Shown here: positions 9,135 through 18,547 of the stretch, piece after piece
Layout: the number at the start of each line of letters is the position of its first letter
Numbering within the stretch: position 1 is the first letter of the stretch
Source of the DNA: Planctomycetota bacterium
GTDB lineage: Bacteria; Planctomycetota; UBA1135; GCA-002686595
Assembly: GCA_026692665.1 (NCBI GenBank)
Contig: JAPLOF010000025.1
Span: 1-64,000 of the forward strand
Direction: 5' to 3'
DNA: 64,000 nt
Program-made: the position numbers and the translations under genes
Notes under the pieces: model-generated
Seen by the model: only the letters and a program-made list of their open reading frames with translations
What the model was told of the DNA's origin: nothing
Databases searched by the model: none

Positions 9135-9739
9135 GCGATCTCTCCCTTCAGGAACGGTGCCAGCCGTTCGCGCAAGCTCTCCCGCGCGCGGTGCACGAGC
9201 GACTTCACGGCCTTCTCCGAGATGCCGAGGACCTCTCCGATCTCGTCGTAGGGCATCTCGTCGTACTTCGCGAGGATCACCGCCATGCGCTGCTGCTCCG
9301 GCAGCGCCTGGATGGCCGCGCGGACCGCGGCCACGGCGTCGCCGCGCGCGAGCGTCTCGGCCGGCTCGACCAGCGAATCGTCGGCGATCCGCGCCATGCC
9401 ATCGCGCTGGAACTCGCCGTCGTCGAAGCCGCGCTCGCCGCTGCCGGTCTCGCGCTTGCCCGCGCGCTGCGTCTCGTTGACCGACAGGTTGAAGACGATC
9501 CGATACAGCCAGGTCGAGAACCGCGCCGTCGGCTCGTAGCGGTCGCGCGCGCGGATCACGCGCAGGAAGACCTCCTGCACGAGGTCCTCGCGCGCCCCCT
9601 GCCCGTGCACGAAACGAGTCAAGAGCGCCCAGACCTGCCCCGAGTAGGCCTCGACCAGGCGGTCGAAGGCGGACTCGTCGCCGGCCTTCCAGGCGAGCAT
9701 CAGGCGCACGCCGGGGTCTTCGAGGGGGTTCGATTCCAT
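9131..9739 (-). CDS. ECF-type RNA polymerase sigma factor
   Basis: A 202-residue sigma-70 family factor of the extracytoplasmic-function class. Region 2 is FDRLVEAYSGQVWALLTRFV...EDLVQEVFLRVIRAR...FSTWLYRIVFNLSVNE, and region 4 is ALPEQQRMAVILAKYDEMPYDEIGEVLGISEKAVKSLVHRARESLRERL, with the usual helix-turn-helix. Regions 1 and 3 are absent. I chose ATG 9739 (MESNPLEDPG); the frame remains open to 9784 but those extra residues look non-conserved. It heads a three-gene operon with its membrane anti-sigma factor and an exported helical protein, so autoregulation in response to envelope state is likely by analogy with RpoE/RseA systems. Confidence 0.92.
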   Translation of the reverse strand: MESNPLEDPGVRLMLAWKAGDESAFDRLVEAYSGQVWALLTRFVHGQGAREDLVQEVFLRVIRARDRYEPTARFSTWLYRIVFNLSVNETQRAGKRETGSGERGFDDGEFQRDGMARIADDSLVEPAETLARGDAVAAVRAAIQALPEQQRMAVILAKYDEMPYDEIGEVLGISEKAVKSLVHRARESLRERLAPFLKGEIA

Positions 9740-9811
9740 GTCGGGCACCCGCGGGGTGCCTGAACCGTACGAAACCGCCGGCACCCGCGCGGGTTCCGAC
9801 CCGGAGGCCGG

Positions 9812-11056
9812 CTAGGAACCGCTTTCCGTCGGCCTCAGGAGGCGCCAGCGCGCCGGTGGCCAGACCACCGCGACGGGCCGGCCGACGATCTCGCGGGCGT
9901 GCACCGGCCCCGATTCCCGGCTGTCCCGGCTCTGGCTCGAGTGATCGCCCAGCAGGAAGTACTCGTCCGGGCCGAGCTCGCACGGCGCCCCGACGCCGAA
10001 CGCCCCGCGGTCGGTGTAGGAGAAGTCGCGGAGGACGCGGACCCGCCGGAACTCGAACCGACCCTGATCGCCGCCGAACCAGACCCGGTAGCCGTAGCTG
10101 CGCCCTTCGCCCAAGAGGTCCGAGGGGTGCAGCGCATCCTCGCGATAGGCCGCGGAGAGCGGAGCGGCGCCGGCGATCTCGAGCCGCAGCTCGTTGTCGC
10201 GATTCTGGAATGCGATCCGGCGGCTCTCGCCGACGGGCCAGGCGATGCGCGCGCTCGCCAGCGTCGCGAGCCCGTCGAACGCGTTGCGGCGCGTGATCGA
10301 GACCTCGCACGCGCCGTCGTCCACGGGACGAACGAGCGCCTGGAACGTGTCCCCCTGTTCGGAAAGTCCGACGCGCAGCTGCGAACCCACGTCGCTCGGG
10401 ACGACGTCGAGCTCGACGCGGGCATCGCTGGCCTGGCTCGTTCCGCGCACCAGCTCGCCGTCCGGGCCCAGGTAGTCGTCGTCGAGCGGATCGTGGAAGA
10501 AACGCAGCCCGAGGTTCGCGTCGCGCGGCACCGCGCGCGCGTCGAGCCCCGCGAAGTCGGTCCCCGCGCTCCACAGGAGCCTCTGCGCCGCCGCGGTCGG
10601 GAAGCGCTCCTCCAGCGGACGCACGGCCTGGTCGTACACGACGACCCACGGAGGACGCGACGCGTCGGGCGCGAGTCGGCGGCCGTTCACCAGCACGTCC
10701 CCGCCGGAGACCTGGACCGACTCGCCGGGCAGTCCGAGGGCGCGCTTCACGATGGGCGCGTCGTCGCCCGGCCGTTGCGCGACGACCAGATCCTGTCGCG
10801 CCGGACGTTCGTCCGAGAAGCGCACGAACACCCATTCCCCGCCACCTTCCGCGCCCCACAACGTCGGCTCCATCGAGCCCGAATCGACGTGGTAGACGTC
10901 GCCGACGAACGTGCGGACGAACAGCACGGCGATCGCGAGGAGCGCCAGAGTCCAGGCGGCGCGGACGAGCAGCGTGCGCGTCATCGGCCGGTGCACGGGG
11001 ATCTGGGCGCTGCTCTCCATCGTGCCCGCGTTCGCGGCCTCTCCGGCAGTCTCCAT
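9812..11056 (-). CDS. lepB: Signal peptidase I with a large periplasmic insertion
   Basis: Signal peptidase I (S26A) cleaves Sec and Tat signal peptides at the outer face of the cytoplasmic membrane. One N-terminal transmembrane helix (TLLVRAAWTLALLAIAVLFV) precedes the catalytic box VDSGSMEPTL (Ser61) and the general-base box IVKRALGLPGE (Lys104). The C-terminal box is LLGDHSSQSRDSRESGPV. At 414 residues it is much longer than most family members. About 220 extra residues sit between NGRRLAPD and the LLGDHSS box and read as a beta-rich, concanavalin-like insert (ARVELDVVPSDVGSQLRVGL). Starts at 11056, or at internal ATGs coding residues 13 or 25, would all keep the catalytic core. Confidence 0.9.
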   Translation of the reverse strand: METAGEAANAGTMESSAQIPVHRPMTRTLLVRAAWTLALLAIAVLFVRTFVGDVYHVDSGSMEPTLWGAEGGGEWVFVRFSDERPARQDLVVAQRPGDDAPIVKRALGLPGESVQVSGGDVLVNGRRLAPDASRPPWVVVYDQAVRPLEERFPTAAAQRLLWSAGTDFAGLDARAVPRDANLGLRFFHDPLDDDYLGPDGELVRGTSQASDARVELDVVPSDVGSQLRVGLSEQGDTFQALVRPVDDGACEVSITRRNAFDGLATLASARIAWPVGESRRIAFQNRDNELRLEIAGAAPLSAAYREDALHPSDLLGEGRSYGYRVWFGGDQGRFEFRRVRVLRDFSYTDRGAFGVGAPCELGPDEYFLLGDHSSQSRDSRESGPVHAREIVGRPVAVVWPPARWRLLRPTESGS

Positions 11057-11117
11057 CGGCCGCGCAGGGTAGCCGTTCGGACCCCCGGGTCCGATCGCGC
11101 GGCCGAAGACTCCGCCG

Positions 11118-12446
11118 TCACGTCCGCGCGCGGACCGGGCTCAGGAGGCCGCCGTGCAGCGCGCGCACCGCGCGCTCGAGGTCCCCGGCCGGCACGACGA
11201 ACACCTGGCTGGGTGCGCGCACGCCGAGGAACGCCTCGCACACCTCGACACGCTCTTCCGTGAGCAGCTCCATCGCGCGCGAAGCCAGGGCCGTGTCGCA
11301 TCCGACGTCGCGGCCGATGACCGCCGCGAGGGCCAGGTCGCGGGTCACCGAGACCCGGCGTCCGAGCTCGGCCACGGCCGCGTCGATGTTGCCGCCCGGC
11401 GGCACCAGCACGCTGATCCGGTCGCCCGCGGTCGACACGACGCCGGGTTCGATCCGGTGGCGCGCCAGCACGGTGAACAGCTCGGCGACGCGCGGCGCGC
11501 GCAGCTCGCTCGCGCCGATCGCATAGTCGAGGCGCAGCACGTTGCGCCGCGCCGCGATGCCGACCGGACCTTCGCCGATCGTGCGCGCTCCGAGCACCGT
11601 CCCGCGCGCGGTCGGGTCGTTCACGTCGAGGATGCGCACGCTGATCCCGCCGCGCTGCACCGGGGAGAGCGCCGGTCCGTAGAGCACTTCCGCGCCGTGG
11701 AACGCGTACTCGGTCGCTTCCTGGAACCCGAGGCTCTCGATCACGCGCGCATCGGCGACGATCTCGGGGTCGGCGGTCATCATCCCGCCGACGGCCTTCC
11801 ACAGCTGGACTTCGTTGGCGCCGACCGCTTCCGCGACGAGCGCGGCCGTCAGGTCGGAGCCGTTGCGCCCCATCGTGGTCAGGTTGCCGCGCGTGTCCTT
11901 GGCCAGGAACCCGGTGACGACCGGGATGCCGGTGACCTGCTCGAGCGCCGCGCGGATCTGCGCCGTGCCCTCGGGGAGCGGCCGCGCGTCGCCGTGGTTC
12001 GAGTCCGTCGTCAGACCGAGGTCCCAGGCATCGATCGGCGTCGCGCGCAGGCCCAGCTTCTTGAGCGAGTGCGCGACGATGCGCGCGCTCATCCGCTCGC
12101 CGAAGGACAGCAGGTGATCGTGCTGGCCCGAGAGCAGCCGTCGGCGGACTTGGACCTCGGCCAGGAGGCCGAAGAGCTCCGTGAAGTACCGGTCCAGGAT
12201 GTCCGGCTCGAGGTCCAGCTGGCGCAGCAGGGTGCGGTGCCGGATCCGAATGCGATCTCCTTCGAGGTGGCCCTCGAGGGCCGAGCGCCCGACCGTGTCC
12301 AGGAGGTCCGTCACGCCCTGGTGCGCGGACACGACGACGATGGGCCGGGCCCCGCCGTGCTCCTGGACGATCTTGCCGACCCGCAGGACCCCCGGGCCGT
12401 CGGCCAGGGCCGCGCCACCGAACTTCAGAACCTTGTCGAACGTCAT
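11118..12446 (-). CDS. lysC: Aspartate kinase
   Basis: Aspartate kinase phosphorylates L-aspartate, the first step of the Lys/Thr/Met branch (and of diaminopimelate for peptidoglycan). The 442-residue protein opens with the kinase motif MTFDKVLKFGGAAL, then VVVSAHQGVTDLL, SFGERMSARI, GFLAKDTRGNLTTMGRNGSDLTAALVAEAV and WKAVGGMMTADP. Two C-terminal ACT domains follow (from about residue 310), matching the lysine-sensitive LysC/III-like architecture. ATG 12446 gives the canonical N-terminus; the open frame extends to 12539 but upstream residues are not family-like. It lies 61 bp upstream of the signal peptidase gene in the same direction. Feedback inhibition by lysine through the ACT domains is expected from the family. 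Confidence 0.93.
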   Translation of the reverse strand: MTFDKVLKFGGAALADGPGVLRVGKIVQEHGGARPIVVVSAHQGVTDLLDTVGRSALEGHLEGDRIRIRHRTLLRQLDLEPDILDRYFTELFGLLAEVQVRRRLLSGQHDHLLSFGERMSARIVAHSLKKLGLRATPIDAWDLGLTTDSNHGDARPLPEGTAQIRAALEQVTGIPVVTGFLAKDTRGNLTTMGRNGSDLTAALVAEAVGANEVQLWKAVGGMMTADPEIVADARVIESLGFQEATEYAFHGAEVLYGPALSPVQRGGISVRILDVNDPTARGTVLGARTIGEGPVGIAARRNVLRLDYAIGASELRAPRVAELFTVLARHRIEPGVVSTAGDRISVLVPPGGNIDAAVAELGRRVSVTRDLALAAVIGRDVGCDTALASRAMELLTEERVEVCEAFLGVRAPSQVFVVPAGDLERAVRALHGGLLSPVRART

Positions 12447-12842
12447 GGAAGCGCTGGATATAGCCCGATTCCGGGCCTGACTACCATCGCACGCTTTCGG
12501 CTGGGCGCGGCCCCCGGCTTCGCGGGGCTCGCCCAGCACGGTAAGGGCCCGGTAAGCGAGCCAGCAGCGGGCCTGAACGCCGTCTTCCGGCCGGCTCGGC
12601 CTCCCCGCTTCCGGCCCGCCGACGGTCGGCGGTCGCCATCAGGAAGGGGCGGCCGCCTCGCACCCGCCAGGTGCTGCGCGGCAGCGCGGGCTCCACCACC
12701 CCGCGGCGTCGCGGGGACGACGCCGCGCCGCATCTGGTATCACGCACCCGCCATCGCTGAACGCATCCCACCGAGTGCGAGCCGGCCCCCGGCGTCGATC
12801 GACGAGCGCTACGGACTCGCGTGGCCCGGCAAGGCCGAGGCC
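12447..12842. other. Divergent intergenic region between lysC and the methyltransferase, with a hairpin
   Basis: The 396-bp gap must hold the divergent promoters of lysC (minus) and the methyltransferase (plus). It contains one GC-rich hairpin at 12501-12536: CTGGGCG pairs with CGCCCAG and GGCCCC pairs with GGGGCT. It lies in what would be the lysC leader. I see no lysine-riboswitch signature. The plus-strand frame of the methyltransferase is open through the whole gap but has no ATG, GTG or TTG codon. Confidence 0.4.
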
Positions 12843-14216
12843 TTGCGCGCGGTGCTGCTGCCGTGCGCATCGAACCTGCGCGCCCAGCGCGACCTCGGTG
12901 TCGACTTCGAGTCCGGCGAGCACGCGCTGGTGGAGGGCGACAACCTCGAGGTGTTGAAGCTCCTCGCGAGCTCGTGCGCCGGCACCGTCGACCTCGTCTA
13001 CATCGACCCGCCGTACAACCGCGGGCACGACCGGCTGTATCCCGACGACTACTCGGTGACGCGCAAGGACTACGCCGCTCGATCGACGACCGGCGACGAC
13101 GGCGCGAGCGGCCACCTCCACGCGCAGTGGCTCAGCCTGATGGCGCCGCGCCTCGCGCTCGCCCGCGAGCTCTTGCACGAGACCGGCATCATCGCCGTGT
13201 CGATCGACCAGCTCGAGGTCTCCCGCTTGCGGCTCCTCATGGAGGAGCTCTTCGGCGAGGAGAACTTCGTGGCCGAGATCGTGGTCAGCCTGAATCCGAA
13301 GGGCCGCCAGCTCGCCCCGTTCTTCGCCACGTCGCACGAGTACCTGCTCGTTTTCGCGCGCGACTTCCGCAAGACGGCGCTCGTCGCGGCCTCGAAGGAG
13401 AGCGTCGATCCGAGCGACTTCCCGCGCGCGGACGAGCGCGGTCGCTACCGGCTGCTGCCACTGCGGAACACGAACAAGAAGTTCAACCCGACGTCTTCGC
13501 GTTCGATGCACTTCGCGGTCTGGGCCCACCCGCGCGACGGCCGTGTCCGCGCGGAACCGTTCGAGGATGCCGTCGAGGTGTGGCCGGTCTTCGGCGACGG
13601 CTCGAGCGCCGTGTGGCGCTGGTCGGCGCGTCGCATCGAGAGCGATTGCGACCAGCTCGTCGCGCGCCAGGTGAAGGGTCGCGGCGGTGCTCGGCTCGAC
13701 GTCTACCAGATCGATCGCCTGACGCCGGAGCGCACGAAGAAGCTGCGCACGATCTGGACGTCCGCCGAAGTCGGCTCGACCGACGACGCCGTGAGTCAGC
13801 TGAAGGCTCTCGTCGGCCCCGTGTTCCCCACCCCGAAGCCGGTCGGACTCCTGCGCCGCCTCCTGGCCACGATGCCGAAGGACTCGGTCGTCCTCGACTT
13901 CTTCGCGGGCTCGGGAACGACCGGGCAGGCCGTGATCGAAGCCAACGCGGACGACGGCGGCACGCGGCGCTGCGTGCTCGTGCAGGCGGTCGAACCGACG
14001 GAACCGGGAGGCGAGGCGGCCCAGCGCGGACTCGCGTCGATCGCCGCGATCGCGGCCGCGCGGATGCGGGCGACGATCGAACGCTGCCGGGCCGCGCGGG
14101 CGAGCGGGGTTCCTGGTCCCGGACTGCGCGTCTTCGAGCTCTCGCCGGCCGCGCCGGAAGCCGGGCTCGACGACGACCGCGAGCTGCTCGTTCAGGTCTT
14201 CCGCCGCCGGTCGTGA
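12843..14216 (+). CDS. Orphan DNA adenine methyltransferase (type III Mod-like, beta class)
   Basis: A DNA N6-adenine or N4-cytosine methyltransferase of the Mod/N4-N6 class. The catalytic motif IDPPYN precedes the SAM-binding motif LDFFAGSGTTGQAV, giving the beta-class permutation. From the TTG at 12843 they are residues 55-59 and about 354-360. The preceding block VDFESGEHALVEGDNLEVLKLL is typical of type III Mod proteins, and the target-recognition region lies between. The normally conserved WPGKAEAL block is encoded just upstream (from about 12810) without a canonical start, so the true N-terminus is uncertain. No restriction gene (res) flanks it, so it is probably a solitary methyltransferase. 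Confidence 0.82.
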   Translation: MRAVLLPCASNLRAQRDLGVDFESGEHALVEGDNLEVLKLLASSCAGTVDLVYIDPPYNRGHDRLYPDDYSVTRKDYAARSTTGDDGASGHLHAQWLSLMAPRLALARELLHETGIIAVSIDQLEVSRLRLLMEELFGEENFVAEIVVSLNPKGRQLAPFFATSHEYLLVFARDFRKTALVAASKESVDPSDFPRADERGRYRLLPLRNTNKKFNPTSSRSMHFAVWAHPRDGRVRAEPFEDAVEVWPVFGDGSSAVWRWSARRIESDCDQLVARQVKGRGGARLDVYQIDRLTPERTKKLRTIWTSAEVGSTDDAVSQLKALVGPVFPTPKPVGLLRRLLATMPKDSVVLDFFAGSGTTGQAVIEANADDGGTRRCVLVQAVEPTEPGGEAAQRGLASIAAIAAARMRATIERCRAARASGVPGPGLRVFELSPAAPEAGLDDDRELLVQVFRRRS

Positions 14217-14337
14217 GCCCGGCTCTCGCTCGACCGCGACTCCGGAACGGATCGACTCTCTGGACGCACGCCGCTGGTGGACCTGACGCTCCGGCGCGCG
14301 GCGTGCGCGGGCAGCTGGAGGCGCGCAGCGATCCCCC

Positions 14338-14694
14338 TCACGGACGCCAGCCGTGCTCGGCCAGGTCCACGCGCCCGCGGACGTCCACCGGGACGCCCTC
14401 CGCGCGCAAGCGACGCCGTTGCTCGCGCGCAACCGCGCCGCTCGTCGAGATCAGGCCGGCGGCGTTCACCACACGGTGCCAGGCCAACTTGGATCCCTGC
14501 GGCAGGCTGCTCAGCACGCGACCGACCAGCCGTGCCCGGCGCGGCAGGCCGGCTTCGAGCGCGACCTGCCCGTAGCTCGCCACCCGGCCGCGCGGGATCG
14601 AGTCGACGGTCGCGACGATGCGCTGATGGATCGGATCGGCTGCAGCCGGAAGACCGGGAGCAGCCGGCCGCGGACGCGTCCTCGGGATGCTCAT
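14338..14694 (-). CDS. Alkyltransferase-like protein (MGMT family, Cys to Trp)
   Basis: This 118-residue protein matches the C-terminal DNA-binding domain of O6-alkylguanine-DNA alkyltransferase: IVATVDSIPRGRVASYGQVA (recognition helix region), GLPRRARLVGRVLSSLP and the active-site block KLAWHRVVNAAGLIS. The family's acceptor cysteine in PCHRV is a tryptophan here (AWHRV). That is the diagnostic change of ATL proteins, which bind alkylated guanine without repairing it and channel the lesion to nucleotide excision repair. The ATG overlaps the upstream lipoprotein stop by 4 bp (ATGA). Confidence 0.88.
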   Translation of the reverse strand: MSIPRTRPRPAAPGLPAAADPIHQRIVATVDSIPRGRVASYGQVALEAGLPRRARLVGRVLSSLPQGSKLAWHRVVNAAGLISTSGAVAREQRRRLRAEGVPVDVRGRVDLAEHGWRP

Positions 14695-15161
14695 GGCGCA
14701 GTGCTTGGATCGGCGTCCGGCTCGCCCAGATCGACCACGAGCTTCCACGTGCCGTCCGGCAGGCGGCGCCACACGTCGAAGTAGCGGCCGGTGGCCGTGA
14801 TCGCGCGCTTCCCGGCGGAGTCGCGCTCCGACATCGTCCACCGGCCAGTCGTCGAACCGAGGTTGCCGGCCTCGGACACCACGGCGGCATCCGGCTCCCA
14901 GGTGAGCTCGAGATCCGGATTCGAGGCGAGTTCCGCCATGTGGGCGCGGATCGCGGCGTGACCCGTGACCGGACGGAACTGCTCGTCGAACTGCGAACCG
15001 TTCACGTCGAAGGCGGCGACCCAGCCTTCGAGTCGGCGCGCCTGCACGTCGGCGCAGAACGCGCGATCCGCGGCCAGGAGCGAGGCCTCGCGGTCGTGTG
15101 CGACGGAACGGCAGGCGCAGAGCGGCAGCGTGACGACCAGGACGGCGAGCGCGAGTCTCAT
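14691..15161 (-). CDS. NTF2-like (SnoaL/DUF4440) lipoprotein
   Basis: A 156-residue protein with a lipoprotein signal (MRLALAVLVVTLPLCACRS; Cys17 after LCA). The mature domain fits the DUF4440/SnoaL cone-shaped NTF2-like fold: the opening helix EASLLAADRAFCADVQARRLEGWVAAF, then ITATGRYFDVWRRLPDGTWKLVVDLGEPD near the end. This family includes small enzymes and ligand-binding pockets, and no catalytic assignment is possible. It is translationally coupled to the downstream ATL gene, which may be coincidental. Lipidation would place it in the periplasm. Confidence 0.7.
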   Translation of the reverse strand: MRLALAVLVVTLPLCACRSVAHDREASLLAADRAFCADVQARRLEGWVAAFDVNGSQFDEQFRPVTGHAAIRAHMAELASNPDLELTWEPDAAVVSEAGNLGSTTGRWTMSERDSAGKRAITATGRYFDVWRRLPDGTWKLVVDLGEPDADPSTAP

Positions 15162-15267
15162 GGCCGCGAGCGTAAGCACGGCGCGTCGATCGCGGAAGTG
15201 ACGCGCCACACATCCCCGCCCTTCGCCCAGGGGCTTCGACGAACTCGCGCAGTACCATCCGCGGCCG

Positions 15268-16209
<942 letters not shown>

Positions 16210-16215
16210 GGCCCG

Positions 16216-17250
16216 ATGAGCGCCACGAGCGGATTCGTCGAGCTCTACAAGATGCGCATGCGCGAGTTCCTGCGGGAGCCCGCCGTGCTCTTCTGGGTCT
16301 TCGGCTTCCCGATCCTGCTGGCCGTCGGCCTCGGCATCGCGTTCCGCGAGAAGCCGATCGACCTCGTCACGGTCGGAGTGCTCCGCGGCGAGGGCGCGGA
16401 GGTCCTCACGACGGCGCTGCGCGCGCAGCCCGGATTCCGGGTCGAGGAGGTCGACGCCGAGGAGTCGCTGCGCCGTCTGCGCCTGGGCAAGGTCGCGCTG
16501 GTCGTCGTACCCGGCGCGGAGCTCGAGTACCGCTACGACGCGACGAACCCCGAAGGCGTGCTGGCCCGGTCCCGCGTCGACGACGCGCTGCAGCGCGCGG
16601 CCGGACGCACGGATCCGCGCACGTTCCGCGAGACGCTGGTGACCGAGCCCGGCTCGCGCTACGTGGACTTCCTGGTGCCCGGACTGCTCGGCATGAACAT
16701 CCTGAGCGGCGCCATGTACGGCATCGGCTTCGCGCTCGTCGACATGCGCTCGCGCAGGCTCTTGAAGCGTCTCGCCGCGACGCCGATGCGCCGTTCCCAC
16801 TTCCTGCTCGCGACGATGGCCAGCCGCATGACGGTCGTGATCGTCGAGGTCGCCCTGATGCTCGGCTTCGGCAAGGTGTTCTTCGGCATGGAGTTCCACG
16901 GCGGAGTCCCGGCCGCGACCGCACTGTCCCTCCTCGCCGCCGCTTCGTTCTCGGGCATGGGCCTCCTGGTCGCCACGCGCACGCGCAAGATCGAGGTCGT
17001 GTCCGGGCTCATCAACCTGGCGATGCTGCCGATGTTCGTGGTCTCGGGGGTCTTCTTCTCGTCCGAGCGCTTCCCGGACGCGATCCAGCCGATCGTGCGC
17101 GCCATGCCGCTGACCGCGCTGAACGATGCTCTGCGGGCGGTGCTCCTGGAAGGCGCGGACCTGACTTCCCAGCTCGGGAGGATCGCGATCCTGCTCGCGT
17201 GGGGCGGGATCTCGTTCGTGATCGCGCTGCGGCTGTTCCGCTGGAACTGA
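16216..17250 (+). CDS. ABC-2 type exporter, permease subunit
   Basis: A 344-residue membrane protein of the ABC-2 family and partner of the ATPase immediately upstream. An N-terminal helix (AVLFWVFGFPILLAVGLGIAF) is followed by a ~130-residue extracytoplasmic domain typical of the DrrB/YhaP-type. About five membrane helices follow (DFLVPGLLGMNILSGAMYGIGFAL, SLLAAASFSGMGLLVATRT, INLAMLPMFVVSGVFF, and GRIAILLAWGGISFVIALRLF at the end). The motif SGVFFSSERFPDAIQPIVRAMPLTALNDALRAVL is characteristic of this permease class. Confidence 0.88.
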   Translation: MSATSGFVELYKMRMREFLREPAVLFWVFGFPILLAVGLGIAFREKPIDLVTVGVLRGEGAEVLTTALRAQPGFRVEEVDAEESLRRLRLGKVALVVVPGAELEYRYDATNPEGVLARSRVDDALQRAAGRTDPRTFRETLVTEPGSRYVDFLVPGLLGMNILSGAMYGIGFALVDMRSRRLLKRLAATPMRRSHFLLATMASRMTVVIVEVALMLGFGKVFFGMEFHGGVPAATALSLLAAASFSGMGLLVATRTRKIEVVSGLINLAMLPMFVVSGVFFSSERFPDAIQPIVRAMPLTALNDALRAVLLEGADLTSQLGRIAILLAWGGISFVIALRLFRWN

Positions 17251-17313
17251 GCCCCTGGGGCGGGCTGCATTCCTCGGCTAGACTGCTCGGCCGCACCCAC
17301 CTGGACGAACTCG

Positions 17314-18528
17314 ATGACGACCCCCGATCGCGACACCCTCATCCACGACTGGAACCTGCCCGACCTGCGCGCTTCCGGCGCGATCCAGTTCGACGACGAG
17401 ACGCTGCGCGACGGACTCCAGAGCCCGTCCGTGAAGGACCCGACGCTCGACCAGAAGATCGAGCTCGTGCGGCTCATGAACGATCTCGGGATCCAGACCG
17501 CGAATGTGGGCCTGCCCGGCGCCGGGGTCCGCGCGCGCGAGCACATCCTCGAGCTGTCGCGGGTCATGCAGGGGCTGAAGATCCGCCCCAACGTCGCCTG
17601 CCGCACCGTCATCACCGACATCGAGCCCGTCGTCGACATGGTGCAGAAGTCGGGCGTGCCGATCGAAGTCTGTGCGTTCATCGGCAGCTCGCCGATCCGT
17701 CAGTACGCCGAGGGCTGGAACATCGAGCAGATGGTGCAGCTCTCGCGCGACGCGGTCGCGTTCGCGACGAAGAACGACCTGCCGGTCATGTTCGTGACCG
17801 AGGACACGACGCGCGCGAATCCGGAGCACGTTCGCGCGCTCTACACGGCCGCGATCGAAGCCGGCGCGAAGCGCATCTGCGTCTGCGACACGTGCGGTCA
17901 CGCGACGCCGAATGGCGTGAAGCGGCTGATCGCGTTCGTCGCGCAGATCGTCAAGGACCTCGGCGCCGACGTGGGCATCGACTGGCACGGGCACCGCGAC
18001 CGCGGGCTGGGCCTCGTGAACGCGCTCGCGGCGCTCGAAGCCGGCGCGACGCGCGTGCACGCGACGGCGCTCGGCATCGGCGAACGCGCGGGCAACGTCG
18101 AGATGGACCTCCTGCTCGTGAACCTGCGCCTCCTGGGCCTGATCGACAACGATCTCTCCAAGCTGGGTCGCTACGTCGAGCTGGCCGGTCGCGCGACGGG
18201 CGTGCCCATCCACCACAACTATCCGGTGTTCGGCAAGGACGCCTTCGAGACCGCGACCGGCGTCCACGCGGCCGCCGTCATCAAGGCGTTCAAGAAGGGC
18301 GACCACTGGCTCGCGAACCGCGTCTACAGCGGCGTTCCGGCCGATCTCGTCGGGCTCGAACAGGTCATCGCGGTCGGTCCGATGAGCGGCAAGTCGAACG
18401 TGACCTGGTTCCTCGAACGGCGCGGCGTGCAGCCGACGGACGAGCGCGTCCAGAAGGTGCTCGACCTCGCGAAGAAGACGCCCCGCCTCCTGACCGAGGA
18501 CGAGATCCTCGCGGCCGCCAAGGCCTGA
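17314..18528 (+). CDS. LeuA-like DRE-TIM aldolase (2-isopropylmalate synthase family)
   Basis: A 404-residue member of the HMGL/DRE-TIM superfamily, which condenses acetyl-CoA with 2-oxoacids or cleaves the reverse products. It has the metal/catalytic opening DDETLRDGLQSP, an internal VCDTCGHATPNGV and the metal ligands HGHRDRGLGLVNALAALEAG. The acetyl-CoA region follows: ALGIGERAGNVEMDLL and FGKDAFETATGVHAAAVIKA. The ~150-residue C-terminal allosteric domain of classical leucine-inhibited LeuA is absent, so it may be an unregulated isopropylmalate, homocitrate or citramalate-type synthase. I therefore give no gene symbol. The gene follows the ABC pair by 63 bp and is followed 19 bp later by a phosphoesterase. 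Confidence 0.8.
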   Translation: MTTPDRDTLIHDWNLPDLRASGAIQFDDETLRDGLQSPSVKDPTLDQKIELVRLMNDLGIQTANVGLPGAGVRAREHILELSRVMQGLKIRPNVACRTVITDIEPVVDMVQKSGVPIEVCAFIGSSPIRQYAEGWNIEQMVQLSRDAVAFATKNDLPVMFVTEDTTRANPEHVRALYTAAIEAGAKRICVCDTCGHATPNGVKRLIAFVAQIVKDLGADVGIDWHGHRDRGLGLVNALAALEAGATRVHATALGIGERAGNVEMDLLLVNLRLLGLIDNDLSKLGRYVELAGRATGVPIHHNYPVFGKDAFETATGVHAAAVIKAFKKGDHWLANRVYSGVPADLVGLEQVIAVGPMSGKSNVTWFLERRGVQPTDERVQKVLDLAKKTPRLLTEDEILAAAKA

Positions 18529-18547
18529 ACGCGGTCAGGCGCGACTC

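Noticed and set aside
9725..9739. GGTTCGATTCC, a tRNA B-box-like sequence
   Set aside because: It encodes the first residues of the ECF sigma factor and no tRNA fold surrounds it.
8331..10859. 842-residue open frame joining the anti-sigma frame through the signal peptidase region
   Set aside because: Only the 3' part (8331-9134) is a real gene; the upstream half is an out-of-frame, low-complexity Arg/Gly/Ala stretch opposite no known family.
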